The notes beneath the pieces are model-generated. The model ran no database searches, was not told the DNA's origin, and was given only the letters and a program-made list of their open reading frames with translations. DNA of 64,000 bases. It comes from Tetramitus jugosus. Lineage: Eukaryota; Heterolobosea; Eutetramitea; Acrasida; Vahlkampfiidae. The DNA lies in contig OW569382.1 in assembly GCA_937625935.1 (NCBI GenBank), forward strand, positions 124,001 to 188,000, in the 5' to 3' direction. Of this stretch, positions 18,741-28,463 are shown piece by piece. A program made the position numbers and the translations under genes. Position 1 is the stretch's first letter. Each line of letters opens with the position of its first letter.

Positions 18741-19182
18741 ATTGCTTCTGATCGTTCGCCGCTCATGGAGTCAGAGACGAATTGGTACTGATAGGATGGC
18801 GTTTTCTCTCTAGCTGGAGTGAAACCAATATGGATTATGAGTTTGGATCCAAGCTCATTTGAAATGTTGAGTTTATTCGAGCGAAAAAGACAACACCGAC
18901 GTTCTTCTCTGATTTCCAGGTTGTTACAATGTAATAATAAATTTGCACGTTGTGTAAAACTGTCCATGCCTTTGATTCATCCTTGTGATGGGTTGGTGTT
19001 GGATAATTCAAAAGGATTATCCTCACCAACCTGTCCATTCTCTCGCAATATCTTATCGTCACGAATCAGATCACAAAACGATTCGAACATCATGACGAGA
19101 CAACATTTCTCCGGTTGAGATTGATATTTAGATCATTTTTGGATTCTCCGATGATGGTAACCTGGAAAAACACAATCTTGTG
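18741..19182. other. Spacer before the F-box/LRR gene
   Basis: Trailer of the WH2 peptide gene followed by AT-rich sequence. A 149-codon minus-strand ORF runs through the WH2 gene on the opposite strand and is rejected as a shadow. Confidence 0.4.
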
Positions 19183-20889
19183 ATGACTGACTCACACTTG
19201 TACATGTTACCATCAGACACTCTGTGTATTGTCTATTCGTTCCTCAGGATTAAACAAATCATCTATTCGTGCACTCTGGTCAACCAACATTGGCGCAGCA
19301 CATCAGAGTTGTACTTTGAGTCACGATTGAGCCAGTTGGATGTAGCAAAAGAAGCACTGGTGAGAGTGGGAGATGGTGAATTCCAAAGAAAGGTGCCCAC
19401 CAAACAGAAGCGAAGAAAAGAAGCTGCACCAACAACGACAAAAACGAAGAAGGGTTCTACTTCAAAGAAAGGTAGAGCTGCTGACTCAAAGCACAAGTTA
19501 ACGACAGAAGAACAGGACTATGAACTGTATCAGCTCAAGAGCTTAATGCATTATTTGTTGCACTTGAGGCGCATTCGATCGGTGGATTGTTTTATTTTAC
19601 AATCCGATTATGTGACGCGGGAAAATTGCTTGAAGTGGTTTCCCGATTCGTTTTGGAGTCGGGTGAAACATGTACGGATAGGACCCTGCAAAAAGCTCTG
19701 CCAACGAAAATGGTTCACCTTTTTGAATGACTGTTCCAGTGGTCTGGAGTCACTTGATATGACGATACCAGGCATGCAGGATCACATAATGACCATGTCA
19801 GTATTGAGTGTTCTCATTCTCAAGCACAAGAACTTTTTAAAGTGTTTGGCATTGAGAGGTAGAGTGACCAGGATGGCTATTGATACGAATTTTATGGAAA
19901 AGTGCATCGCGCGGTGCGTTCACTTGACTAGCTTAACGATTGACAATGCCGGTGATTGCTCAACTCGTTCTCTCGTTCATCTCACTCGCCAATGCAAGAA
20001 CTTGGAGCATCTGTGTTTGAGAGAATATGATGGATCGCTGAGTCCGCTGGTAGACCTCGAACATTTGAGAAGAATCGAGCTCGATGATTGCCATATTTCT
20101 TCGGTTTGTCTCCTTGAGCAACTGAGGGAATTGGTGATGCGATCATGCTTTATCCATGTTGATCGAACAGGTGGTGAGGTGTGCATGGACGATAGTGAGG
20201 ACGACGGCGAAATGATTACGGATTTTGAGATTGTTGACGCAAGTGGTTTCAACATTGGTCGGTTGACCGAGTTGCGTGTGTTGGAAGTATTGGACGCAAA
20301 GAACTGCAATTATGACTGCTTCTTTTTATCGGAGGCTTTGGAGTTTGAATATCAAATCCAATCTCTGAAGAATTTGGAGCGTTTGACAATTGGTAATGTG
20401 GTGGACAGTTCTGTGTTGCATGAATTACGCTCGTGCAGCAGCACACTAAAGCATTTGACGCTGATTCGATGCCAGTTTGATGTCGAGTCAATGCAAAATG
20501 TGTTTCAATCCATGGCTTCACATCTGACATCTCTTGTCCTCGAAGACTGTCAACATTCGACCATTCAGGTACTGCCTACAGTTTTTGAAGTCCTGACAGG
20601 TCTAACAGCGCTCAAAATTGTTGATTCAAATGTTTGTTTGACACATGTTCAGAAAGCTGTGAACCACATGACGAAATCTGATCATCCGTTGAAGAAAATT
20701 GTGCTGCTTACGAATGAACATCACATCAGTATCAAGTTACTTCGAGATCTAAAGAGTTCACATCTTCATCGCTTGAGAATTGTCAAGTTGAGTTGTGATG
20801 ACCATTGTAACGAAGGTCCACACCACACCGCCGAGTATGAGATTATCAAGAGAACGAAGCGAACAATAACATACTGTTTGACCAAATAA
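19183..20889 (+). CDS. F-box-like / leucine-rich-repeat protein
   Basis: 568 residues from ATG 19183; the frame also has a GTG directly before it. The N-terminus resembles an F-box (LPSDTLCIVYSFLRIKQIIYSCTLVNQHWR). A basic insert rich in Lys/Thr follows (TTTKTKKGSTSKKGRAADSK), and then a run of leucine-rich repeats of the F-box/RNI type (LTSLTIDNAGDCSTRSLVHL, KNLEHLCLREYDGSLSPLV, LKHLTLIRCQFDVESM). Such proteins act as substrate receptors of SCF ubiquitin ligases, with the F-box binding Skp1. The substrate is unknown. The LRR part is clear, and the F-box is plausible but degenerate. Confidence 0.72.
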   Translation: MTDSHLYMLPSDTLCIVYSFLRIKQIIYSCTLVNQHWRSTSELYFESRLSQLDVAKEALVRVGDGEFQRKVPTKQKRRKEAAPTTTKTKKGSTSKKGRAADSKHKLTTEEQDYELYQLKSLMHYLLHLRRIRSVDCFILQSDYVTRENCLKWFPDSFWSRVKHVRIGPCKKLCQRKWFTFLNDCSSGLESLDMTIPGMQDHIMTMSVLSVLILKHKNFLKCLALRGRVTRMAIDTNFMEKCIARCVHLTSLTIDNAGDCSTRSLVHLTRQCKNLEHLCLREYDGSLSPLVDLEHLRRIELDDCHISSVCLLEQLRELVMRSCFIHVDRTGGEVCMDDSEDDGEMITDFEIVDASGFNIGRLTELRVLEVLDAKNCNYDCFFLSEALEFEYQIQSLKNLERLTIGNVVDSSVLHELRSCSSTLKHLTLIRCQFDVESMQNVFQSMASHLTSLVLEDCQHSTIQVLPTVFEVLTGLTALKIVDSNVCLTHVQKAVNHMTKSDHPLKKIVLLTNEHHISIKLLRDLKSSHLHRLRIVKLSCDDHCNEGPHHTAEYEIIKRTKRTITYCLTK

Positions 20890-20928
20890 ATAATGCTTGA
20901 TGCTCAATAGTTGAAATAAATACGCTTT

Positions 20929-23356
20929 TCATGATAAATTATTATTGGATGGAGGGATTGACATTTCATTGAGCAATGCAAGAAGGTCGCCAGGAAGGCC
21001 CAATGAAGTTGAAGAACCAGCGTGAACTTGCGAGTTCTCGTTGATTTGGTTGTTTTGGGCAATTAGGATCTCTAATTGTGATGGAGGGTCAGCGTGGAAA
21101 TTTGAGACATAGTTCATTGGTTGCTGAAGTGAATTGTTCTGAATCTGCGGCATCAATGAAACATCGTTATCATCATAATCGACAGTCAATTTAGACTCAT
21201 CTGACAAGAAAGGAATTGTTTCGTCATCCAATTCACAATTATTGCCATCACACAACACAAAGTCCCTCGTGATCGAAAACTTGCTCGCGACAGCTTCTTT
21301 CAATGAGCTCAACGTTTGTTCATTCATTAACCGCACGTACATGGGTCGCTTCCGATCTGGCACAGATACAATAAATGTTTTTGCTGGTTTGCATGGTTTC
21401 ATCTCTACCAATGGTTCAGCAGCTAGATACTGCACTGATTCCACTTGATACATGGATTTTGGTTGTGCTTGTTGCTGTCGTAGTTGTTGTTGCGGTAACT
21501 TATCTTGTTGATCAACCCTCGCTTCGGGTGTTCGTTTTACTGCTCGCTTTCTGCGCGTAACCTTGCGCTTCTTGGGTGTTTTCTCCTTTTCTTCCTCCTC
21601 ATCTTCGAGAGAAAACGTAGCGTTGATATCAGATTCCTTGTACTTGGTCACAACTTGTGGTGGCGGTGCGTATTGAAGTTGTCTCATTTGATTTAACTTT
21701 GCCTGCATCTCTAATTCCTGCTCCATATCTTGTTCAAAGTCCATGTCTGATAAATCATCACTCGACTCTTTCGACTCTTTTAATTTCTTATCACTCTCCA
21801 TCTTTTCCAATATCAATGCTTGCAACGATGGAAAATAGTCGCCAAAAAATTGAACAACACGATTCTTTCCAAGCATCAACAATTCAATGTTGTCCCACAC
21901 TTCGATTGTCACATACTTATGACCACAACTCTTCGTAAAATTCACCAACTCCTTCTTTTGTTGGTCAAAATACATTCTTCCAGAATAAACAACGGAGAGA
22001 CCTCCATCTGTTTCGATCGTCTGATGAAGTTCATTGTTCATGAAATCGCCCCCAAACAAGATCAACGTACAAGAAGTTTTCGCATTCATAGTCACATAGT
22101 AACACTCATCCAACACTCGTTGCACATTGTTCCATCCATAATTTACAGTATCCAAGCTACGCAATTCAAAAAATAACAAATGATTCTTCTCGCATGGCCG
22201 AAACACTAAATCAGGGGAATAGCTATCAGGCTTAAATCGACCCATCGTATACACTGGTATCTTATCAGCCATCAAATACCAATACTCTCTCCATATATCA
22301 CACTCTTCCCAATTAGTACTCAACTGCGTCGTTGTTTGACCACTAGTATGACCATCTTTTTGTTGTTGTCCCATATTATGCTCTAAAATTTTTGGCAACA
22401 ATTTCAAATTAAACCGCCGTAGCAATTCAGAATCGATATCATCATCATCGTCACTCTCTTCTCGTTCTTCGGCAGCACCGTCATTATCCATCGCAACAGC
22501 ATTTGTACTACTCGTAGCTGCTGCTGCCGTTGTTGACAAAGATGAAGATTTCCGGCGCCCCGTTCGCAATCCATTATTCCTCAACAATTCGCTCTGTCGA
22601 CTCCACAAACACACGTCCAATCGTCTCATGTACTCTGCTTCTGCCAACAATCCATCAAACACCTTTGTCCAACTCACTCCAAAACTCTCATTCAATAGCT
22701 TTAGTATCAAACATTGACAAAAACTCACAATTTTCTGATGAGCGAGATGACTAGGCTTGCAATACATGTTCAACAGTGCAACCAAGCCATTGGGCAAATG
22801 AAATGAATCATCAATGACTTCTTCTTCTTCATTTTCTTCATCTTCATCTTCATCTTCACCATCATCGAAATTTTCATTTTCATCATTATCATCATCATTG
22901 TCATATCCTGTCTGTGCTTCTTGATCATCATCACCCCGATCATCATCATCAGCATTAATATCATCATTTTCATCATTATTGGCTCCATTACCGTTAGCTA
23001 CTAACGATCCATGATCATCACCATCTTGACTCGATATTCGAATCACAATCGATGGACCACCCAAAACTTCTTCTTCTTCTTCTGCTGCTACTTGTTGTGA
23101 TTGCACATTTTTTGCTACTATTCTTTGTCGCTTCTAGAAACGAGAATAAAAATTTTACACGCGTGTATGCATACAAGTGAGTCACACATTATTTAGCTTT
23201 CACCTTGGGTGAACATGAGTGACAAAAAGAGTGATTGATTGATTGACTTACCTGTGAGGGAGACCTGCTATTGGCATTGCTACGCTTTTTTGTTGGAGTG
23301 GATTTTTGTTGTTGTTCGGCAGCGAGACGTCTTTTCGTCCTACGAAGCTGCGCCAT
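20929..23356 (-). CDS. Acidic nuclear-type protein with CIDE-N-like C-terminal domain (two exons)
   Basis: Two exons join in frame: 23252-23356 (35 codons from ATG 23356) and 20929-23133. The 118-nt intron (23134-23251) has donor CAG|GTAAGT and acceptor TTTCTAG. The product is about 769 residues. Exon 1 is basic (RRTKRRLAAEQQQ). A very acidic Asp/Glu/Asn segment follows. The middle (about residues 270-440) is a folded, conserved-looking domain with SPDLVF...LLFFELRS, a layout reminiscent of, but not proof of, PD-(D/E)xK nucleases. After Lys-rich linkers, the C-terminus has a ubiquitin-like segment (RPMYVRLMNEQTLSSLKEAV, then CDGNNCELDDETIPFL) resembling CIDE-N/CAD domains. Function is unknown. 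Confidence 0.65.
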
Positions 23357-23619
23357 CTTCTTTTGCGTTTCTTGGAGGTATGTTGTGTTTGTTGATTAAC
23401 AGTTGGATGTGGTAGATTGGAGGCCTTCTCTTGTTATAGTTATTGTGTGGAAGACTATCTGCGCTGATCAGAAGGGCGGAGTTGAATTTTTTTCCGATCT
23501 CAAATCGTGTGAGTCGCTTTCGTGATGCCACCTTAACAAAGAGAAATACATGTATGTATGTATGATTCCTTTTAGTTTGTTTTATTTACAAGTCAGATAG
23601 ATGTTACCAGATTGATCAA

Positions 23620-23847
23620 TTAATGAGAAGCGGTTCTCTTCTCAAGAGTGTTCTTCGAGCTGGTTCTTCCCTTCTTCTTGCTCATCACACCAGATAGAGC
23701 TGCTCTTGACAAAACAGTTTCATTGTAGTTAATATTTCTTCGTGTTCTTGTCCCCTTTGCGATAATATTCTTTGGTGAGAGGGTGCTTGTTTCCTTGAGG
23801 GAGCACTTCTTGATCATGTTTCTTCTTGTTGTGTTTGAGCTGGACAT
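23620..23847 (-). CDS. Small basic hypothetical protein (75 aa)
   Basis: This frame encodes 75 residues from ATG 23847, beginning MSSSNTTRRNMIKK and ending KKKGRTSSKNTLEKRTASH. It is strongly basic and Ser/Thr-rich with no hydrophobic core, and could bind nucleic acid or be disordered. An upstream in-frame ATG at 23943 would add 32 residues. I prefer 23847 because its leader (tttaccacaATG) resembles the other genes here. No family was recognised. Confidence 0.45.
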   Translation of the reverse strand: MSSSNTTRRNMIKKCSLKETSTLSPKNIIAKGTRTRRNINYNETVLSRAALSGVMSKKKGRTSSKNTLEKRTASH

Positions 23848-23994
23848 TGTGGTAAAGTATATTAGATTCTTGTTATTGGTTCCTGTTAGGTGTTCTCTGT
23901 TCTGGTTGTTTGCCTCTAACAGAAGTGCCTCGAAACACACCATAAAATAGCGCAAGGTTTTCCAGATAATTTTTTCATTTCCATTCTTTTTTCG

Positions 23995-24822
23995 CTATGC
24001 ATGAACTTCTGTGCAGGAACTTGCGTCGAGCATGGATGGATACTTCGTTCGAATGGACACTGTATGAGGACCAATGACTGATATAGCAGGATAGTACAAG
24101 ATTCCTTGTGTGGGAATATCTGCTATGGTGTGGAAGTACTCATCGTTTTTGAAGAGATACATGGAAGCAGTCTTTGAACTACCCAAATTCTTCAAATCGA
24201 GCTTGATGGCGATTCTGTCACCTGTCTGGTAATCCTCGCACAGCGAGATATCCACAGCTTCTCGTTTGTGACCCACGTAAATTGAATTTTCGCCAATACT
24301 GTAACCAATGCCACTACTGTACAACCCAATGATCCTGTCGTTTCGCACTTCAGTAAATGCAAAAGTACTTGGCTCAATTCCCACAAAAATTCGATGAGTG
24401 TTGTACCGGCCAGTATCTAGAACATCTAGAGTGTACTCCCAACAATGAACCAATCCCATGCCAAGTTTTCTATTTGTTCGGAGGGTGTCCCATTTTATCC
24501 AGCGTCTCTCACATGATATCGTCCTATTCTCATTGTGCAGCTGAATGGTCGAGTCAGGTGGCCTTGTCTTGGGATCCCATTTGATCATGCTTGAGCGAAC
24601 CAATTCTCTCCAGACCCTCACATTGTTCCATGGTACAAGAACAGTTTCTTCACTGCAGAACCCGAGACGATGAGCCATCAACTTCCATAAGCATAAATCG
24701 GCTTCAGCGCTCGACACCAAGTACGAACCGTGTTGGCTGGTCAACGAAACCCGATACAAGTCATTCAAGCACAGGAATGTTAAAATGTGCCACTGCAAAT
24801 CAAATGCCAGCAACTCGAACAT
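23995..24822 (-). CDS. F-box / SPRY-domain protein
   Basis: About 275 residues from ATG 24822 (the frame is open to 24888 without ATG). The N-terminus is F-box-like: MFELLAFDLQWHILTFLCLNDLYRVSLTSQ. The rest (about 90-270) is a SPRY/B30.2-type domain: GIEPSTFAFTEVRNDRIIGL, GIGYSIGENSIYVGHKR, YQTGDRIAIKLDL, MYLFKNDEYFHTIADIP. In F-box/SPRY proteins of the FBXO45 kind the SPRY part recognises substrates of a ubiquitin ligase. The gene starts 75 bp downstream of the second 5S rRNA gene on the same strand, so Pol III and Pol II units are almost adjoining. Confidence 0.75.
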   Translation of the reverse strand: MFELLAFDLQWHILTFLCLNDLYRVSLTSQHGSYLVSSAEADLCLWKLMAHRLGFCSEETVLVPWNNVRVWRELVRSSMIKWDPKTRPPDSTIQLHNENRTISCERRWIKWDTLRTNRKLGMGLVHCWEYTLDVLDTGRYNTHRIFVGIEPSTFAFTEVRNDRIIGLYSSGIGYSIGENSIYVGHKREAVDISLCEDYQTGDRIAIKLDLKNLGSSKTASMYLFKNDEYFHTIADIPTQGILYYPAISVIGPHTVSIRTKYPSMLDASSCTEVHA

Positions 24823-24897
24823 ATTACGAGTTGGCCAGTGGTTAGTCGTTTTGTTTGGTTCGGAAAGTCTCAAATGCTCACTTGTCAAAAGATAAAA

Positions 24898-25016
24898 GCC
24901 TACATTACTGAGGGTTCTCGAGTAGTCTCCTATCTCAATACTAACTCAGCCAGATGGTGCTTAACTTCTCTATTCGAAATGGGAAGAGGTGGTTCCACCA
25001 TTGTATGAACGTAGAC
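24898..25016 (-). rRNA. 5S ribosomal RNA, copy 2
   Basis: This is the same 119-nt 5S sequence as at 3815-3933. On the minus strand it begins GUCUACGUUCAUAC and ends GUAGGC, with helix I pairing, box A-like (GAGAAGUUAAGC) and box C-like (GAUAGGAGACUAC) internal promoter elements. A TTTT run lies directly after the 3' end, followed within 12 nt by a second one. About 40 nt upstream (25017-25055) is recognisably similar to the flank of copy 1, so the duplicated unit extends beyond the RNA. Upstream of it lies a decayed retroelement-like segment. Confidence 0.9.
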
Positions 25017-26150
25017 ACCAGATACAATTTGTAACTGTTTTTGGTGCTGAACCTGATACACTTTGGATCCTCCACTGGGTTGTCAGATGTCAGTACGCAA
25101 TTGATGCCCGAAGAAGACTTGTCCTGGAAGTCTACAACAAGTTGCTCAAACTTCCATTACCTGATCGAGAGTCCGCCATCTCCCTATGGTTTGACAAAGT
25201 GCGTTCAGAAACCGATTCATGTGACCCATGCCGAGGAAGTCGAGCAGAGAGTACCTCATGGGAATGATGGGATTAGAGAACGACGCTGTCGACCAGGTGG
25301 CGGATGAGCTGATGAAAAATGGGATGAACCAAGAAGTAGCGCAGCGAAAGGCCAGTAGTTTTGTGTGCTTGGTGAAGAGTCGCTCCATCACAACGCTGCA
25401 CAGACTCTACCAGCAATCAAAGGACTGCAAACAGTAGTAACGCTCTGCGAACATTACTAACAAGAAAGATGAGACGCTAGCGGAGTGTAACAAGGACAAT
25501 TTGGGAAACTAAAAGAAAGTAGGACAGAGTAGTAAAGAGCAACCGCGTGTTGTATTAAAAAAAAAGGCGCCGAAGGCGGACGAAGTGGGCAGAAGATTGT
25601 TCTTCAGAACTGGGACTCCTCCACACGGAAGAAGTAGTCCGAGGCCTGTACAACACCAGTGCTGCGCCCACAATGTGTATCTGGTGCAATAAAGAACCTG
25701 AAAGAGTTTTACACTGCCTTGCGCTTCCCAAGGTGTGTATGCTGGAAAGTGTCTAGCATTGACAGTCAGCAAGGCGATGATCATCATGGGTGTGTCCTCC
25801 GACAGTTGGATCAACCAGATCTGGTCCGATGAAGGACTAAAGAATGGCAAAACGGAAAAGCGCCCATTGTGGTGGACAAGTAGCGACTCCCTGAAGAGTA
25901 TGATGGGCATGGCCAATGGGGTCAAAGCGGCCGAAAGCAAGAACTGTCCAAGGGGAAACGGACATATCTCACGACTCTCCTTTGAAGGACCACGAAAGCA
26001 TCACTGTTTGTGCTATTTGTTTAATTGTTTTTGCTCACTTTATTATACAGATAGAACGAAATATGGGGAAAGCGAGAAGCTATCATGCTCGGGAGAAGGG
26101 AAAACAAAAAATTCCGGGAGCAGCATTGACGTTCTTTGTAAACGTGAACA
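25017..26150 (+). mobile_element. Decayed non-LTR retrotransposon-like remnant
   Basis: This stretch reads differently from its surroundings: it is richer in G and C, and partial open frames overlap in different phases without a start-to-stop gene. About 25590-25757 encodes, in one frame, GLLHTEEVVRGLYNTS followed by MCIWCNKEPERVLHCLA, a C-x2-C-x8-H-C pattern like the zinc knuckle after reverse transcriptase in LINE elements. Another frame (25228-25437) encodes a charged helical segment (ENDAVDQVADELMKNGMNQ), and 24989-25267 another (WFDKVRSETDSCDPCRGSR). I see no catalytic YADD box, so at most a 3' fragment remains. A 23-nt GC-rich word at 25566-25588 also occurs next to 5S copy 1. Confidence 0.35.
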
Positions 26151-26158
26151 AAACTAAA

Positions 26159-26166
26159 TATAAAAA
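26159..26166 (+). promoter_or_regulatory. TATA-like box of the HEPN-like gene
   Basis: TATAAAAA lies 68 bp before the ATG at 26227, followed by an A/C-rich leader. Confidence 0.4.
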
Positions 26167-26226
26167 TCCTTGACAAGCAAAACAACATCACACTCCAACG
26201 AGCAAACAAACATCTACTAACACACA

Positions 26227-26721
26227 ATGGATATTTTCGAGAAAGTAGTTCGTCACGGAATTTTCTCTTGTGCGTTCAGTGCTCTTGGAGCAGGTATAAT
26301 GGCCTGGAAACGAAAAACTGCTCCAAAGGAATCTATCTCTCGTGATCTATCATCAACGCTTCGCTGGTTTGCTGTTGATTGCAATAGCCTCAAGATTAAA
26401 GATTGTGTAGAGGGTATCATTGCAGTAAGAAATGACTTTGCGCATAAGTGGGACCTTGATGTTAATGAACTCAAGCTCTCCAACATATTGAATGATATTC
26501 TTTGGTTGTTGGAGGAATGCCACAAACGTCATCCAGTACAATCTCAAATAGATGATTTGAACACATTAATTAAACACTTTGAAGAGCACAGAGAGGAGTT
26601 GAGCAAGAAGAGAATGAAGATACTTGATAACTTTGGACCGATAGAGGACGAGTGTGATTTAGAGATCTTTAATGATATGGTTCTTTACTCCGTGTACGGT
26701 ACTGATGATCCATTTGAGTGA
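26227..26721 (+). CDS. HEPN-like small protein (164 aa)
   Basis: A 164-residue, mostly helical protein. The middle contains VRNDFAHKW, in which Arg68 and His73 are separated by four residues (R-N-x3-H), followed by a helix (LKLSNILNDILWLLEECHK). This matches the R-x4-6-H signature of HEPN domains, in particular the Swt1/DUF4145-like group with RNxxAH. HEPN proteins are often metal-independent RNases, and others are only structural. The C-terminal half is charged and coiled (FEEHREELSKKRMKILDNF) and then acidic. There is no signal peptide. The gene stands right after the retroelement-like remnant. The assignment rests on the motif and helical pattern only. Confidence 0.5.
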   Translation: MDIFEKVVRHGIFSCAFSALGAGIMAWKRKTAPKESISRDLSSTLRWFAVDCNSLKIKDCVEGIIAVRNDFAHKWDLDVNELKLSNILNDILWLLEECHKRHPVQSQIDDLNTLIKHFEEHREELSKKRMKILDNFGPIEDECDLEIFNDMVLYSVYGTDDPFE

Positions 26722-26890
26722 ATACACTGCAATAAAGCTTCTCTAAATGCTCCAACAATTGAACATGACGACAAAATTTGTTGATGGTTGCCACTTCACA
26801 ACGTTGTGACAAGGTTAGCAAGAGATGGATTGTTTAGGATTTAAATGATAGTACAAACATAATAAAGTGAAACATAACTGGTTTGGTGCT

Positions 26891-27427
26891 TCAGTTAACC
26901 CACTCACAGTAAAATCGAAAGTCCATTTGTCTATAAATCCGACCCGATATGACTGTGGTAATGCAAGAAGTGGTGTCGTCATCGTCACCGATATCATTCA
27001 ACCCAAGTTCTGCTCTAAACTCTTGCAAAATATCATAACCTTTGGAACAGGGACGATATCTTGGATCCTCAATGTAAATTCCTCGATAACGACCATATCC
27101 AATACAAAATTCTCGACTCCTCCCTTCAAAAGTTGTCTGACTAACATAGGTTAGCACAATGTCTGTTCCAATAGGAATTCTGGCCTCTCTACTGGACAAG
27201 TGTGGGGCATGCTCACTCCACTTTTCTTTTAACCTTTCGAAAGTGACAAGGCTGTAAAACTTGTCATACACTGTTTGTCTGACTGTCAATGACACACTCT
27301 TAGTAGTGGAGCCTTTCGAGAATTATTTGTACAAAACCCACTTTTTCCAAATCTCCCTCCTTTGCTCCAATTGAGGTTGAACGCTGATCTTCTCGAGTGG
27401 TCTTTTGATGATAGTGAATTTAAGCAT
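26891..27427 (-). CDS. Split hypothetical gene, possibly bL19-like mitochondrial ribosomal protein
   Basis: The main frame (26891-27295) encodes 134 residues but has no ATG at its beginning. Directly upstream on the same strand, an ATG at 27427 in good context opens a basic 34-codon frame (LKFTIIKRPLEKIS, then REIWKKWVLYK) ending at 27323 in another phase. The two probably belong to one gene joined by a short intron I could not place, or parted by a frameshift. The main part has RIPIGTDIVLTYVSQTTFEG and SREFCIGYGRYRGIYIED, which loosely resembles bacterial-type ribosomal protein L19. The ribosomal reading is speculative. Confidence 0.35.
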
Positions 27428-27626
27428 GGTTGGGCTGCCCTGTGGAACAAAGTAATTACTCACCGTTCTGGAACTGTCAGGTTGCTTTCATTTCATCTTG
27501 TATGTTCTTGTTGATGTGTCGAGAGCACCAACTGCTATCGAGAGAATGACACCATTTTAAGTTGATCGGTGGTACCGACATTACTGTTCTCAAGAGAAAA
27601 GAGTGAGAGACATCTATTTGAAAATT

Positions 27627-28301
27627 TTACTGAGGAGAGTTCTGCCTTTCTGACACAGAATTAAACAGAGTATAAGTCATGTCTTTTGTTTGGTTCAATT
27701 GATTTCGAGACTGATTATTCTTCTCAAACAACTCTTCAACCTCAATTATCATCGAACGACACTTGACACTTCTCTCATACATGTTCTCACCAAGTTTGTT
27801 CATAAAGTTTTGAACGACTTGATTCATTCCCTGAATGAAATCATCTTGAACAGTGGACAGTCTTGATCTTATCTCATTTAGTCTCTCTCTTGCTTTCATA
27901 GCCACATGATTCTTTAGCTCTTCTTCTCCTTCTTCCTCTTCTCCAGGTTCAACAGCAGACTGAGACACCTCTAATGATTCTTGGGGATGGTCAGTATTCT
28001 CATGAGAAACCTTCTCATCAGTAGAGCTTTCATGGAGAGTCTCAATAAAGGAGTCATGATTCACCATTACCTTCTCTTCTTGTTCTTCTTGTTCTCTTCT
28101 TGGTCCATTGTGATTGTGAGTATTGGAGCCATGTTCACTCAACAGGCTCATCCTCATTCTTTTTTTTTCTCTTTCGTGCTGTTCATGCTCATTTGGGTCA
28201 TGGTCACCATAGCTCTCTTGGTCTTGTTCTTGTATGTGGTGAGATTCTTCCAATGGATGGGAGAGGTTGTTAATTGAAGAAAAATTGGTTCCTTCTGGCA
28301 T
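27627..28301 (-). CDS. Hypothetical Glu/His/Ser-rich protein with C-terminal coiled coil
   Basis: 224 residues from ATG 28301. Residues 1-130 are low-complexity, rich in Glu, His, Gln and Asn (DPNEHEQHEREKKRMRMSLL). The C-terminal 90 residues form an amphipathic helical region (ARERLNEIRSRLSTVQDDFI, NQVVQNFMNKLGENM) that is probably a coiled coil. It lies downstream of, and in the same direction as, the homeobox gene. I do not recognise a family. Confidence 0.55.
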   Translation of the reverse strand: MPEGTNFSSINNLSHPLEESHHIQEQDQESYGDHDPNEHEQHEREKKRMRMSLLSEHGSNTHNHNGPRREQEEQEEKVMVNHDSFIETLHESSTDEKVSHENTDHPQESLEVSQSAVEPGEEEEGEEELKNHVAMKARERLNEIRSRLSTVQDDFIQGMNQVVQNFMNKLGENMYERSVKCRSMIIEVEELFEKNNQSRNQLNQTKDMTYTLFNSVSERQNSPQ

Positions 28302-28463
28302 AGGTAGCTCTATAGAGTTGTTGTTGTATGGTTTTTGACTAGTGTCGAAAGAATTGTATGAAAACGGTTTTTGTATTGTTTTGGAGGGAGCTGGTGAGCT
28401 TTCAGATTAGATTGGTGAGCTTTCGGTTGGTCGAGATTTTTGTAGAAGTAGCAGAACCGACCT

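Noticed and set aside
18518-18967. 149-codon minus-strand ORF opposite the WH2 peptide gene
   Set aside because: It is the antisense of a well-supported short gene; the composition is that of a shadow frame.
24780-25016. Plus-strand ORF across the second 5S gene giving a short protein
   Set aside because: Its last part is the antisense of the 5S rRNA and recurs at the other 5S locus for that reason only.
25509-25940. 143-codon minus-strand ORF in the remnant region
   Set aside because: It runs antisense to the segment encoding the zinc-knuckle pattern and has no recognisable motif.
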